NCBI GenBank assembly: GCA_029862975.1
Contig: JAOTWP010000006.1
Location: forward strand, 1-64,000
Length of the DNA stretch: 64,000 nt
Origin: Acidobacteriota bacterium
GTDB taxonomy: Bacteria > Acidobacteriota > Thermoanaerobaculia > Multivoradales > JAHEKO01
Direction: 5' to 3'
The position numbers and the translations under genes are program-made. Of this stretch, positions 43,124-51,778 are shown piece by piece. Each line of letters starts with the position of its first letter. The stretch's first letter is position 1. Below the pieces are notes generated by a model. The model ran no database searches. It saw only the letters and a program-made list of their open reading frames with translations, and was not told where the DNA came from.

Positions 43124-45955
43124 TCAGGCCAGGTCGGGCTCGCCGCAGTGGCGCAGGATCTCGGCGCGCACGGCGTCGCGCAGCCGGGCCGCGGCCGCCA
43201 GGTCGGCGCCGTCGGGGGCGATCGGCGGCCGGATGACGACGTTCACCGCGCCGCGGCGCGGGAACCACTTGTTCCCGCGCAGCAGCGAGCGGGTGCCGCG
43301 AATGGCGATCGGCGCCACGGGCGTGCCGGTGCGGGCCGCCAGCAGGAAGCCGCCGAGGCGGAAGGGGCGCAGCCCCGGCGCCCGGTCGAACGTCCCTTCG
43401 GGAAACAGCAGGACGGACTGCCCGGCGGCCAGGGTCTCCTGGGCGCGCCGGATGTCCGCGAGGCTCTTGCCGGGATCGAAGCGCTCCACGAAGACGGTGC
43501 CGAGCCGCGCGAGGAGGAGCCGCGCGACGAAGCTGCCCCGCAGCTCGCTCTTCGCCATGAAGGCGGCCTCGGGCGGCAGCGTGGCGGTGAGCGCGAACCC
43601 GTCGAGGTAGCTCGCGTGGTTGGCGGCGACGACGAACGGTCCGCCGGCGGCCAGGTGCTTCTCGCCGGTGACCCGGATGGGCACCGAGGCCAGGCGCGCG
43701 ACGCCGCGGGCGGCGCTGCGCGCCGCCCGGCGACGCCGCGCCAGCCTGGGCAGGAGAGCCACGCCGGCGACGACGGGCACCGCCGCCAGCCCGACGACGA
43801 CCCAGAACCGCCCCGCGTACGCCAGCTCGCGGGCCGCCCCCTTGGCCCGCACCCACTGCGGGCGGGCGCCGGCCCAGGCCAGCCGCGCCACCTGCAGCCA
43901 GACCGGGCCGTGGCGGCGCAGGCGCCCCCCCTCGTAGAGGTCGCGGCCCGCGGCCCGCCGGATCTTGCCGCTCGAGGTCTTCGGCACGGTGTGCGGCGGC
44001 ACCAGCACCACGTCGTCGGCCGGCGTGCCGACGAGATCGACGGCCCGCTCCTGGATCCGCTGGCGCAGCCGCGAGCGGGCCTCCTCGCCGGTCTCGCGGG
44101 TCTCCGCCAGGACGATCAGCCGCTCGGTGCCGGTGGCCTCGTCGGCGCTGCCGAACACCGCCACGCAGCCCTTGCGGACCCCCGCGAGGTCGCCCACCGC
44201 CTCTTCGAGCTCCTCGGGGTAGATGTTGCGGCCGGCGCGGATGATCAGGTCCTTGGCGCGGCCGGTGACGAACAGCTCGCCGCCCGCCAGGTAGCCGAGG
44301 TCCCCCGAGTCGAGCCACTCGCCGTGAAAGAGCCTGGCCGTGGCCGCGGCGTCGCGGTAGTAGCCGCTCGTCGCCGACGGGCCGCGGAACTCGATGCGCC
44401 CCTGCTGGCGCTCGCCGGCCTCGGCACCGGTGGCGTCGACGATGCGGATCTCGTGACCGGGCAGGGCGAAGCCGGCGCCGACGAAGCGCAGGGCGTCGGG
44501 ATCGCCCGCCGCGGCGGGCTCGGCGCGCCCGGCGCGGGCGAGCGCGTCACGCCGCACGGCGTCGACGACGGGGCCGCGGCCGACCGGCGGGAAGGCCAGC
44601 GCCAGCGAGCACTCGGCCAGGCCGTAGACCGGCATCATCGAGCCGGGGCGGTAGCCGTAGCGGGCGAAGCGCTCCGTGAAGCGGCGGACGGTCGCCGCGC
44701 TCACCGGCTCGGCGCCGTTGAGCGAGCCGCGCCAGGAGGACAGGTCGAGGCCCTCGATCTCCGCGTCCTCGACCTTCTCGAGGCACAGCTCGTAGGCGAA
44801 GTTGGGGGCCGCCGACAGCGTCGCGCGGTGGCGATCGACCGCCCACAGCCAGCGCGCCGGGCGGGTCAGGAAGGCGAGCGGCGACATCAGGGCCAGGGGC
44901 ATGGCGTAGTAGAGGCTCCCCATCCAGGCGCCGATGAGCCCCATGTCGTGGTAGAGCGGCAGCCAGCTCGCCACGACGTCCGCCGACGAGAGCTGTGCCG
45001 CCCGGCCGATCGCGCGCAGGTTGGCCAGCAGGTTGGCGTGGGTCAGCACGACCCCCTTCGGAGCCGCCGTGCTGCCGGAGGTGAACTGCAGGAAGGCGAC
45101 GTCGTGCTCGCCCACCGCGGGCACGGCGGGGCGGGCGCCGGCCACCGCGAGCTCGGTCACGGTCACCGTCCGGCGGAGGGTCGGCACGTGGGCCTTCAGC
45201 AGGCGGGCCAGCGGCTGCACCTCGGGGACCGCGATCAGGAAGCGGGCGAGCGCCGTCGACAGGATCCCCGCCTGGCGCCGCAGGTGGTCCTCGATCTGGC
45301 TCGACCGCGCCGGCGGGTAGAGGGGCACCGGCACTCCGCCCGCCAGCAGGACGCCGCAGAACGCCGTGAAGTAGTCGCGGCCGGTCGGCAGCATGAGGCC
45401 GACCGTCTGCGCCGGCTCGAGACCGAGCTCCTGCAGGCCGGCGGCGACCTCGAGGGCGCTGGACCGCAGGGCCCCGTAGGTGACCTCCTGGCTGCCGCCG
45501 TCGCTCCCCAGGAGCGTGATGTGACGCCGCCCGGCGTGGTGGGCGACGTGCCACTCCAGCACCTCGAGGAGGGTGCGCGAGCGCTCGGGAGCGGGCTCGG
45601 CGGCGCCGGGGGCCTCCTCCTCGGCGGCCCTCGAGGGGGCCGCCGGGGCCGCGGGACCCGCGGCCCCGAGCACCGCCCGCAGCAGATCGCGCGGCGTCTC
45701 CGCGGCCGCCACCACCCCCTCCGGCAGCCCGACGTCGAACGCCTTTTCGAGCCGGCCGACGAGCTCGATCCGCCCCAGGCTGTCGAGCGCCAGATCGCGA
45801 TCGAGCGAGCTGTCGAGCGTCGGCCGCTGGCCGGCGGCGCCGGGATGAAGCTCCGCGACGACCTCGCCAACGATCGCGAGGAGCTCCTCGCCGCCCACGA
45901 GGCGCTTTCCGGGATCCCCGCTCTCCCCCGGCGACACGGTCGGCCGCTCGGTCAT
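43124..45955 (-). CDS. Three-domain fusion: acyl carrier protein - fatty acyl-AMP ligase (FAAL) - PlsC-type 1-acylglycerol-3-phosphate acyltransferase
   Basis: ACP: DRDLALDSLGRIELVGRLEKAF; AMP-ligase: FLQFTSGSTAAPKGVVLTHANLLAN...YGLAECSLAL...LIIRAGRNIYPEELEEAV...KTSSGKIRRA; PlsC: VVAANHASYLDGFAL...VLLFPEGTFDRAPGLRPFRLGGFLLA. Confidence 0.9.
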   Translation of the reverse strand: MTERPTVSPGESGDPGKRLVGGEELLAIVGEVVAELHPGAAGQRPTLDSSLDRDLALDSLGRIELVGRLEKAFDVGLPEGVVAAAETPRDLLRAVLGAAGPAAPAAPSRAAEEEAPGAAEPAPERSRTLLEVLEWHVAHHAGRRHITLLGSDGGSQEVTYGALRSSALEVAAGLQELGLEPAQTVGLMLPTGRDYFTAFCGVLLAGGVPVPLYPPARSSQIEDHLRRQAGILSTALARFLIAVPEVQPLARLLKAHVPTLRRTVTVTELAVAGARPAVPAVGEHDVAFLQFTSGSTAAPKGVVLTHANLLANLRAIGRAAQLSSADVVASWLPLYHDMGLIGAWMGSLYYAMPLALMSPLAFLTRPARWLWAVDRHRATLSAAPNFAYELCLEKVEDAEIEGLDLSSWRGSLNGAEPVSAATVRRFTERFARYGYRPGSMMPVYGLAECSLALAFPPVGRGPVVDAVRRDALARAGRAEPAAAGDPDALRFVGAGFALPGHEIRIVDATGAEAGERQQGRIEFRGPSATSGYYRDAAATARLFHGEWLDSGDLGYLAGGELFVTGRAKDLIIRAGRNIYPEELEEAVGDLAGVRKGCVAVFGSADEATGTERLIVLAETRETGEEARSRLRQRIQERAVDLVGTPADDVVLVPPHTVPKTSSGKIRRAAGRDLYEGGRLRRHGPVWLQVARLAWAGARPQWVRAKGAARELAYAGRFWVVVGLAAVPVVAGVALLPRLARRRRAARSAARGVARLASVPIRVTGEKHLAAGGPFVVAANHASYLDGFALTATLPPEAAFMAKSELRGSFVARLLLARLGTVFVERFDPGKSLADIRRAQETLAAGQSVLLFPEGTFDRAPGLRPFRLGGFLLAARTGTPVAPIAIRGTRSLLRGNKWFPRRGAVNVVIRPPIAPDGADLAAAARLRDAVRAEILRHCGEPDLA

Positions 45956-46046
45956 CGCACCACCACCATAGCGCGCGCGGCGGCCCGCGGCGAGCGGTCC
46001 GCCCGCCCTCTCCTCTCCCGATCTGGATCGGCCCTGACGGGGTGAC

Positions 46047-46073
46047 GCCTCTTGCCAAGCGCGGGCAAGAGGC
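46047..46073. promoter_or_regulatory. Perfect inverted repeat between divergent genes
   Basis: GCCTCTTGCC-AAGCGCG-GGCAAGAGGC (10-bp arms). Confidence 0.6.
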
Positions 46074-46105
46074 TCAAGATCAAGGGTTGAGAGACTGCTC
46101 CCGTT

Positions 46106-46121
46106 CCCGTCCGCGGACGGG
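46106..46121. promoter_or_regulatory. 16-bp perfect palindrome upstream of di-heme gene
   Basis: CCCGTCCGCGGACGGG. Confidence 0.5.
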
Positions 46122-46160
46122 GCCTCTGGGAGAGCGCGCCGGCGGCGCCGAGGAGGAGAG

Positions 46161-48104
46161 ATGAAGTCTTCCGTGCTCATGGTCTTCGCAGCTTTCCTAG
46201 CGGGTGCGACGCTGCTCGCGGCGCCCGGTCTTGCCCAGCTCGGCGAGCGCCCCGGAACGTCCGTCGACACGTCCCTCGGGTTCAAGGACCTCACCGGACT
46301 GTCGATCAAGACGCCGCGCACGCGCATCGTCCACACCACCCAGCCGCTGCCGCCGGGCGGCTCGATGTACTTCCAGGTCTACGATCCGTTCCTCGCCTTC
46401 AAGATGGGCAAGGACCTGACGCAGCGCGAGTTCCGGCCGCGGGACGGCGTCTTCGCCGCCGGCATCTCCAACTTCAAGGGCCTGCTCAGCGACGGCGAGA
46501 CGCCCGCGATCATCGGTAACGACCAGGTCTCGTGCGGCGGCTGCCACGCGCTGCCGTATCGCGACGCGGGCGCCGGGACCAATTTCGCCAAGAAGTCCGG
46601 TCTGGGCCGCAACGCGACGCACTTCTTCGGCTCCGGCATCCAGGAGATGCTGGCCTGGCAGATCCGCCAGAAGATGATGCAGCAGATCGACACCAATCGG
46701 AACAACTTCGTCGACCTCTCCGAGCTCAGCTCCGAGCACGTCTACGTCTCGCCGGCGCCGAGACCGGCCGCCAAGGCGATCGACTTCGGCTCCTCGGGCG
46801 ACGCCGACGGCGACGGCCAGCCCGATCTCAACAACATCTTCCGGGTCTGGTACGTGGATGCCGGCGGCAGCGTGCTGCCCGGGGCGACGAGCCTCGACGA
46901 CCCCGGCGTCGGAGGCTACAACTTCATCCTCGAGGTCTTCGGCTGGGGCGAGCAGCGGTTCAATCTCAACACCACGAACCGGGTGTTCGCCTGGGATCCC
47001 CTCGTGGCCCACGGCGGGCTCGAGGCCCACGATCCGACGACGGCTTACGATCCCGACAACGACGGCTGGAGCCAGGTGTCCAACGCCGGCTGTCAGCAAT
47101 CCTGGATCGGCCACGTTCCGCCGGACCCGGGCACCGAGCTCAACTCCGTCGGGCTCTCGCTCGACGATCCCGACGGCGACGGCTCGATCCACGAGATCAG
47201 CGAGGGCGACCTCGACCTGATGGAGTGGTACATGATCAACAGCCCGCGCCCGGCCATGGGAGAGCAGACCGCGGCCACCGCCGAAGGCGCCCGCGTCTTC
47301 AACGCTCTCGGCTGCGCCGAATGCCACGTCCACACCTGGCTGATCGAAGCGGCCGACCCGGGCAACCCCGACATCCACAAGCGCTACAACGGCGACCTGC
47401 GCTTCTTCGACCTCGACGTGCGGTACAACGACGCGACGGCGCGTCTCGAAGGCTCCCTGACGCCTCTCTACACGGTCGACGGCGACGGCCGGCACTTCCC
47501 GAACCGGTCCTCGTTCCTCGTCCGGGGCATCGGCACCGACTTCCGGCACCACGAGATGGGGCCGGGCTTCACGGATCAGCAGTACGACGGCGGCCTGGTC
47601 ACGGCCTTCCGCACCGGCCTCCTATGGGGCAACGGCGCCACCGGCTTCCCCTGGGGCCACGACGGCAAGTCGATGACCCTCGACGACGTCATCCGGCGCC
47701 ATGGCGGCGAGGCGCAAGCGGCCCGCGACGCCTACGTAGCAGCTCCGGAGGGCCGGCGCGCGGCCCTGATCGCCTACCTGATGTCGCATCTGCTCTATCC
47801 GACAGACCAGGTGCCGACCGACGTCGACGGCGACGGCGCGATCTCGGACCACTTCGTGGTCGCCGGCGAGGACACGGGCGTCGAGCGCTTCAACCCGGAG
47901 TGGCTCTTCAAGGTGCCCGGCGAGATCGAAGGCCTGGTGGCCAATCCGCAGGGGGTCCTCGTGCGCTCCGACGCCCTGGTCAACGTCGGCGAGGCCTACG
48001 GGCTCGACCTGGAGTACCTGCTCGACTCCGACCTCGACGGCTTCGCCGACGTGCAGGACGAGTGCCCGCTCACGACGGGCTACAAGGACGGCTGCTCGAG
48101 CTGA
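46161..48104 (+). CDS. Di-heme oxidoreductase/peroxidase-like secreted protein with thrombospondin type 3-like C-terminus
   Basis: AGGAGGAG SD; signal peptide; CGGCH and CAECH heme motifs; NRSSFLVRGIGTDFRHHEMGPGF; C-terminal DSDLDGFADVQDECPLTTGYKDGCSS. Confidence 0.85.
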   Translation: MKSSVLMVFAAFLAGATLLAAPGLAQLGERPGTSVDTSLGFKDLTGLSIKTPRTRIVHTTQPLPPGGSMYFQVYDPFLAFKMGKDLTQREFRPRDGVFAAGISNFKGLLSDGETPAIIGNDQVSCGGCHALPYRDAGAGTNFAKKSGLGRNATHFFGSGIQEMLAWQIRQKMMQQIDTNRNNFVDLSELSSEHVYVSPAPRPAAKAIDFGSSGDADGDGQPDLNNIFRVWYVDAGGSVLPGATSLDDPGVGGYNFILEVFGWGEQRFNLNTTNRVFAWDPLVAHGGLEAHDPTTAYDPDNDGWSQVSNAGCQQSWIGHVPPDPGTELNSVGLSLDDPDGDGSIHEISEGDLDLMEWYMINSPRPAMGEQTAATAEGARVFNALGCAECHVHTWLIEAADPGNPDIHKRYNGDLRFFDLDVRYNDATARLEGSLTPLYTVDGDGRHFPNRSSFLVRGIGTDFRHHEMGPGFTDQQYDGGLVTAFRTGLLWGNGATGFPWGHDGKSMTLDDVIRRHGGEAQAARDAYVAAPEGRRAALIAYLMSHLLYPTDQVPTDVDGDGAISDHFVVAGEDTGVERFNPEWLFKVPGEIEGLVANPQGVLVRSDALVNVGEAYGLDLEYLLDSDLDGFADVQDECPLTTGYKDGCSS

Positions 48105-48149
48105 GGAACCGCCCTCCGGGAGGGTGACGGAAAGCGTCTCCCGACGCGG

Positions 48150-48284
48150 TTCTCGTCGTCGCCGGTCCTCCACCCCGATCCCGCGGATCGCATCCTCGTC
48201 GCCACCGCGCTCTCCCTCGGAGCCCGGCTGGTCACCCGGGATCGCGGGCTGCGGGCCTATCCCGGAATCGAGACCGTCTGGTAG
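48150..48284 (+). pseudogene. C-terminal remnant of a second PIN-domain toxin
   Basis: FSSSPVLHPDPADRILVATALSLGARLVTRDRGLRAYPGIETVW*; HPDPADR(I)..A.A...GA.LVTRD..L..YP..ET.W is the PIN C-terminal signature; N-terminus absent. Confidence 0.75.
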
Positions 48285-48294
48285 GAGCTCGGGC

Positions 48295-48708
48295 TCAGAT
48301 TCCGAGCGCCTCGGCGGCGGTCGCCACGTCCTGCTCCCGCAGGTAGATCACGTAGCCGTAGCCTCCGCGACCGTCCGCCACGCCGCCCGACGCCGAGACG
48401 TTGACGCCGGCCTCGAAGAGCAGCCGGTGGATCTCGGCCAGGGCGCCGAGCTCGTCGTCGCCCTGGATGAGGAGAGCGTGATGGGGCCCGTTGAGCACCA
48501 GGCCCTTCTCCGCCGTCACCTGAGCCAGGAGATCGGCGCTCTCCGGGAACAGGACGAGCTGGGTCTGCTCGACCCCCGCGGGGACCGCGTTGAAGGCCAG
48601 CAGGTTGACGCCCGCCGCTCCCAGGCGGGAGAGCATCCCGTACGCCTCTCCCGGCTGATCCCGCACCATCGTGTAGAAGTACTCGATCTGACGAATCGTC
48701 CGTCTCAC
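48295..48708 (-). CDS. ACT-domain protein
   Basis: YFYTMVRDQPGEAYGMLSRLGAAGVNLLAFNAVPAGVEQTQLVLFPE...HALLIQGDDELGALAEIHRLLFEAGVNVSASGGVADGRGGYGYVIYL; two ACT-like halves. Confidence 0.8.
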   Translation of the reverse strand: MRRTIRQIEYFYTMVRDQPGEAYGMLSRLGAAGVNLLAFNAVPAGVEQTQLVLFPESADLLAQVTAEKGLVLNGPHHALLIQGDDELGALAEIHRLLFEAGVNVSASGGVADGRGGYGYVIYLREQDVATAAEALGI

Positions 48709-49014
48709 GCCGCTCCTCCTCGATCGCGCTGGCGAGCCGCCGGATCACGGCGCAGCCTGCCCGCGTCACCGCCAGCGACCCCCGGCAACCCGATTCTCGC
48801 CTCGGAGAGAGTATACGCGTCCTCGCGCGGCGGTCCGAGCGGGCGAGGATGGGGCTGTTAGCATGGGCTCGCGCTTCTTCCTCCTCCTGCGCCGGCCCTC
48901 GCCGCAGCCCGCAAGATCGGGGCCGCCCGTGCTCGCCCGGGCGTCGCTCACCCGACGGGCCGACCGACCGCGGCGTCTCGATCCGCCGGCTCGACCTGGA
49001 CCGGGAGCCCCGTC

Positions 49015-50196
49015 ATGGACCAGCGCCAAGAGAGCATTCTCCGAGAGCTGAGGGAGCACTCGGCTACGCTGCCGGCGGAGGCGCGGCAGTACTGGCGAGA
49101 GCACGAGGGACGTTACGCCCGCCTGCTCGAGACCCTGGACGGCCTGTACTCCCACCCTTCGAGCCGGCGCCCGAAGCCCCGCCGGATCCTGGACGTAGGC
49201 CCGTCGTACCAGACTCTCCTCCTGGCCCGCCTCTTCCCCGACGCAGATCTCGTCACCATGGGATTCGAGGACGCGAGGTACAAGCCGAGCGCCGGCGCGC
49301 GGCACATCGACTACGACCTCAACGACGCCTACTTCAGGGACTCGTGGCCCTGCGACGAGGGGTACGACCTGATCCTCATGCTGGAGGTGATCGAGCACCT
49401 CTACACCGCGCCTCGGAGAGTGCTCGGGGTGCTCCGCAACCTCGCCGCGCAGAACGGGCTCATCGTCGTGTCGACCCCGAACGCGACCTTTCTCGGGAAT
49501 CGCGTCGCCCTGCTGTGCGGTCGCAACCCGTTCGAGATGCTCGAGGATCGCCGCCACCGGCTGGGGCTCGGGCACTACCGGGAGTACACGTTGGCGGAGC
49601 TGGCGGAGGCCGGCAGCAGCGCGTCCCTGCGGATGCTCCGCGTGGATTTCAGCAATGCGCTCCTGGATCGAACCCGCAGACGCCAGAGGTTCTACGATCG
49701 GATCACTCGATTCCTGCCGGGAGAGTTCCGGCAGATGACGACGATCGTGTTCGAGAAGAGCGGGGACGATGCGGAGCTGCCGGATCCCGATCGCGTCGCG
49801 CTCACCCTGGGCGACGGCTGGTTTCCGATGGAGTGCGAGCCGCACGATCCGTCGCGCCGCTGGCGATGGACGGGCGCAGAGGCGGTCGTTTCCTTCTCCA
49901 ACCCACGGCGCAACGTGCTCTTCTATCTCAAGGTCGCCGGCTGCGAGCATCCGTCCCACGTCCCACGGGAGATCGCGGTCGTCGCCGCAAAGGAGACCGT
50001 GCATCGGCTTCTGACGCCTCCCGACGGAGATACCACCCAGAGGATCCCGATCCGCTCGGCGTCTCTGGGCGCCGCGGAGCACGCCGTGCTGAGGATCAGG
50101 GTGTCTCCCACGTTCGTGCCCGCCGCGGTCGAGAAGAGCGCCGACGTCCGCGAGCTCGGCGTCCGGGTCCTGACCGTCGCGATGGTGGCCCAATAG
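49015..50196 (+). CDS. Class I SAM-dependent methyltransferase (sugar/glycan-type) with extra C-terminal domain
   Basis: RRILDVGPSYQTLLLARLFPDADLVTMGFED...YDLILMLEVIEHLYTAPRRVLGVLRNLAAQNGLIVVSTPNATFLGNRVALL. Confidence 0.88.
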   Translation: MDQRQESILRELREHSATLPAEARQYWREHEGRYARLLETLDGLYSHPSSRRPKPRRILDVGPSYQTLLLARLFPDADLVTMGFEDARYKPSAGARHIDYDLNDAYFRDSWPCDEGYDLILMLEVIEHLYTAPRRVLGVLRNLAAQNGLIVVSTPNATFLGNRVALLCGRNPFEMLEDRRHRLGLGHYREYTLAELAEAGSSASLRMLRVDFSNALLDRTRRRQRFYDRITRFLPGEFRQMTTIVFEKSGDDAELPDPDRVALTLGDGWFPMECEPHDPSRRWRWTGAEAVVSFSNPRRNVLFYLKVAGCEHPSHVPREIAVVAAKETVHRLLTPPDGDTTQRIPIRSASLGAAEHAVLRIRVSPTFVPAAVEKSADVRELGVRVLTVAMVAQ

Positions 50197-50287
50197 CCTC
50201 GGCCAGGGCGGTGGCTCGCCGAGCCGCGAGCCGGGCGCCGGTCCCGCCGATCCCGGAGACGTCCTCCCGCCGCCCCCCGGCCGGCGG

Positions 50288-51643
50288 CTAGAAGTACTCC
50301 GCCCGCAGGCGAGACACCGTTTCGAGGCAGTACCGGGATGCCTTCGTGTGGCGTGCGTAGAGAGAGATGCCGGAGGTGAGACAGATCTCGAGAAGAACCA
50401 GAACCACGACCGCCCGCCGGCGGATCCGCCCGGAAGGGTCCTCGCCTGCCCAGGCGAGCAGCCGCCGGAGCAGCAGGGCAAGGGCCAGCGCGACCCCCGG
50501 CAGCAGAGGGAATTGCCAGTAGTGATGCTGCCAGGCCCCCCAGTTGAAGACCAGCATGTACGAGAGGCCCGTCAGGGCCGAGATCAAGACGACGTCCGCG
50601 GGCTGAGCAGACCTCTCCCGCCGTCCCCGTGCCATCGAGCGCCCTAGCCGCCAGATCACCCAGCCGAGGGCGACCGTGCCGGTGGCGGTGAAGAGACGGC
50701 GGGCAAACGACAACATCTTGCCGAGCCATGCGACGGCTCCGTAATCCTTCCCGACGCCGATCCTCTCGAGGAAGATCCTCTGGAGCTCACCCCAGCCCCC
50801 ACCGCTCGCCCACAGCAGATGGCAGAGGACGAGAACGAACGCGAGCGACGCGCTGGCCCCGATCCACAGCGCCGCGGCACGCCACCGGTCGGGCGCGACC
50901 GACCGGCCGCGCAGGACCAGCCAGAGAAAGACCGCGAAGGCACCGAAGAAGCTCACCCAGCCCACCAGGGCGCCCCAGACGATCGAGACGACGAGGCCGG
51001 CGAGATTCCTGCCCCGTGCCGTGTCGAGGTATCGCAGCGTTTGATCGACGAGCAGAATCCACGCGGGCAGCGCGAGCGTTTCGTGGTTCACCATCCGGCC
51101 GTAGAACGCACCCATCGGCAGGACCGCGACGAGCAGCCCGGCCGCGAGGCTCACCCGGTCGCCGGACACCCGCCGAACCAGTCTCAGGAACAGCCCGATC
51201 GACACCAGCTGAAAGAAGATGGCCGTCGACCTGACGACCCGAGGCTCGTCGCTGCCGGCGAGAGACAGCGCGGCCGCCGTCGCCAGCCCGGGACCGGGCG
51301 GGTGATGCGCGTAGAACGTCACTGCTCCCGTCGACCGCAGCACGAAGGCGTCCTGTCCGCGCGTGGCGCCCAGCCCCAGCCGGAGATGACTGTGCGCGAA
51401 GAGCGTCCAGAGGGCGTTGTTGTCTTCGTGCTGCAGGCGATAGTCGTCGCCGATGCCTACGCTCAAGAGCAGCAGGGCCACGATCAACACCGCGCCGGCG
51501 CCCAGTAGAAACAAGCCGTTCGGCGGCAACCTCCCCCCGAGGCCACTGGTCGCCGGACCGGGGCGCCCGGGGCCGGCGATCGTCACGGCGGTCCGCTCTG
51601 GTCCATGGTCGCAAGGAGAGTATCGTGCCTTCCTCGTTCGCAA
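50288..51643 (-). CDS. Polytopic membrane protein, GT39/PMT-like glycosyltransferase
   Basis: LQHEDNNALWTLFAHSHLRLGLGATRGQDAFV...FYAHHPPGPGLATAAALSLAGSDEPRVVRSTAIFFQL; H.PPG...A G..E...R GT39-like motifs; multiple TMs. Confidence 0.75.
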   Translation of the reverse strand: MRTRKARYSPCDHGPERTAVTIAGPGRPGPATSGLGGRLPPNGLFLLGAGAVLIVALLLLSVGIGDDYRLQHEDNNALWTLFAHSHLRLGLGATRGQDAFVLRSTGAVTFYAHHPPGPGLATAAALSLAGSDEPRVVRSTAIFFQLVSIGLFLRLVRRVSGDRVSLAAGLLVAVLPMGAFYGRMVNHETLALPAWILLVDQTLRYLDTARGRNLAGLVVSIVWGALVGWVSFFGAFAVFLWLVLRGRSVAPDRWRAAALWIGASASLAFVLVLCHLLWASGGGWGELQRIFLERIGVGKDYGAVAWLGKMLSFARRLFTATGTVALGWVIWRLGRSMARGRRERSAQPADVVLISALTGLSYMLVFNWGAWQHHYWQFPLLPGVALALALLLRRLLAWAGEDPSGRIRRRAVVVLVLLEICLTSGISLYARHTKASRYCLETVSRLRAEYF

Positions 51644-51778
51644 CCGCTCGTCCCGACGCCGCGCCGGCCGAGCCTCGGCGAGGTCGTCGCGCGGCTCGCG
51701 TACCGCCCGTGGACCTCGGCCTCGATCCCCGGAGGGCGACCGTCGCCGACGGCCGGTCGTCCGTCGACGGGAGCGCCC

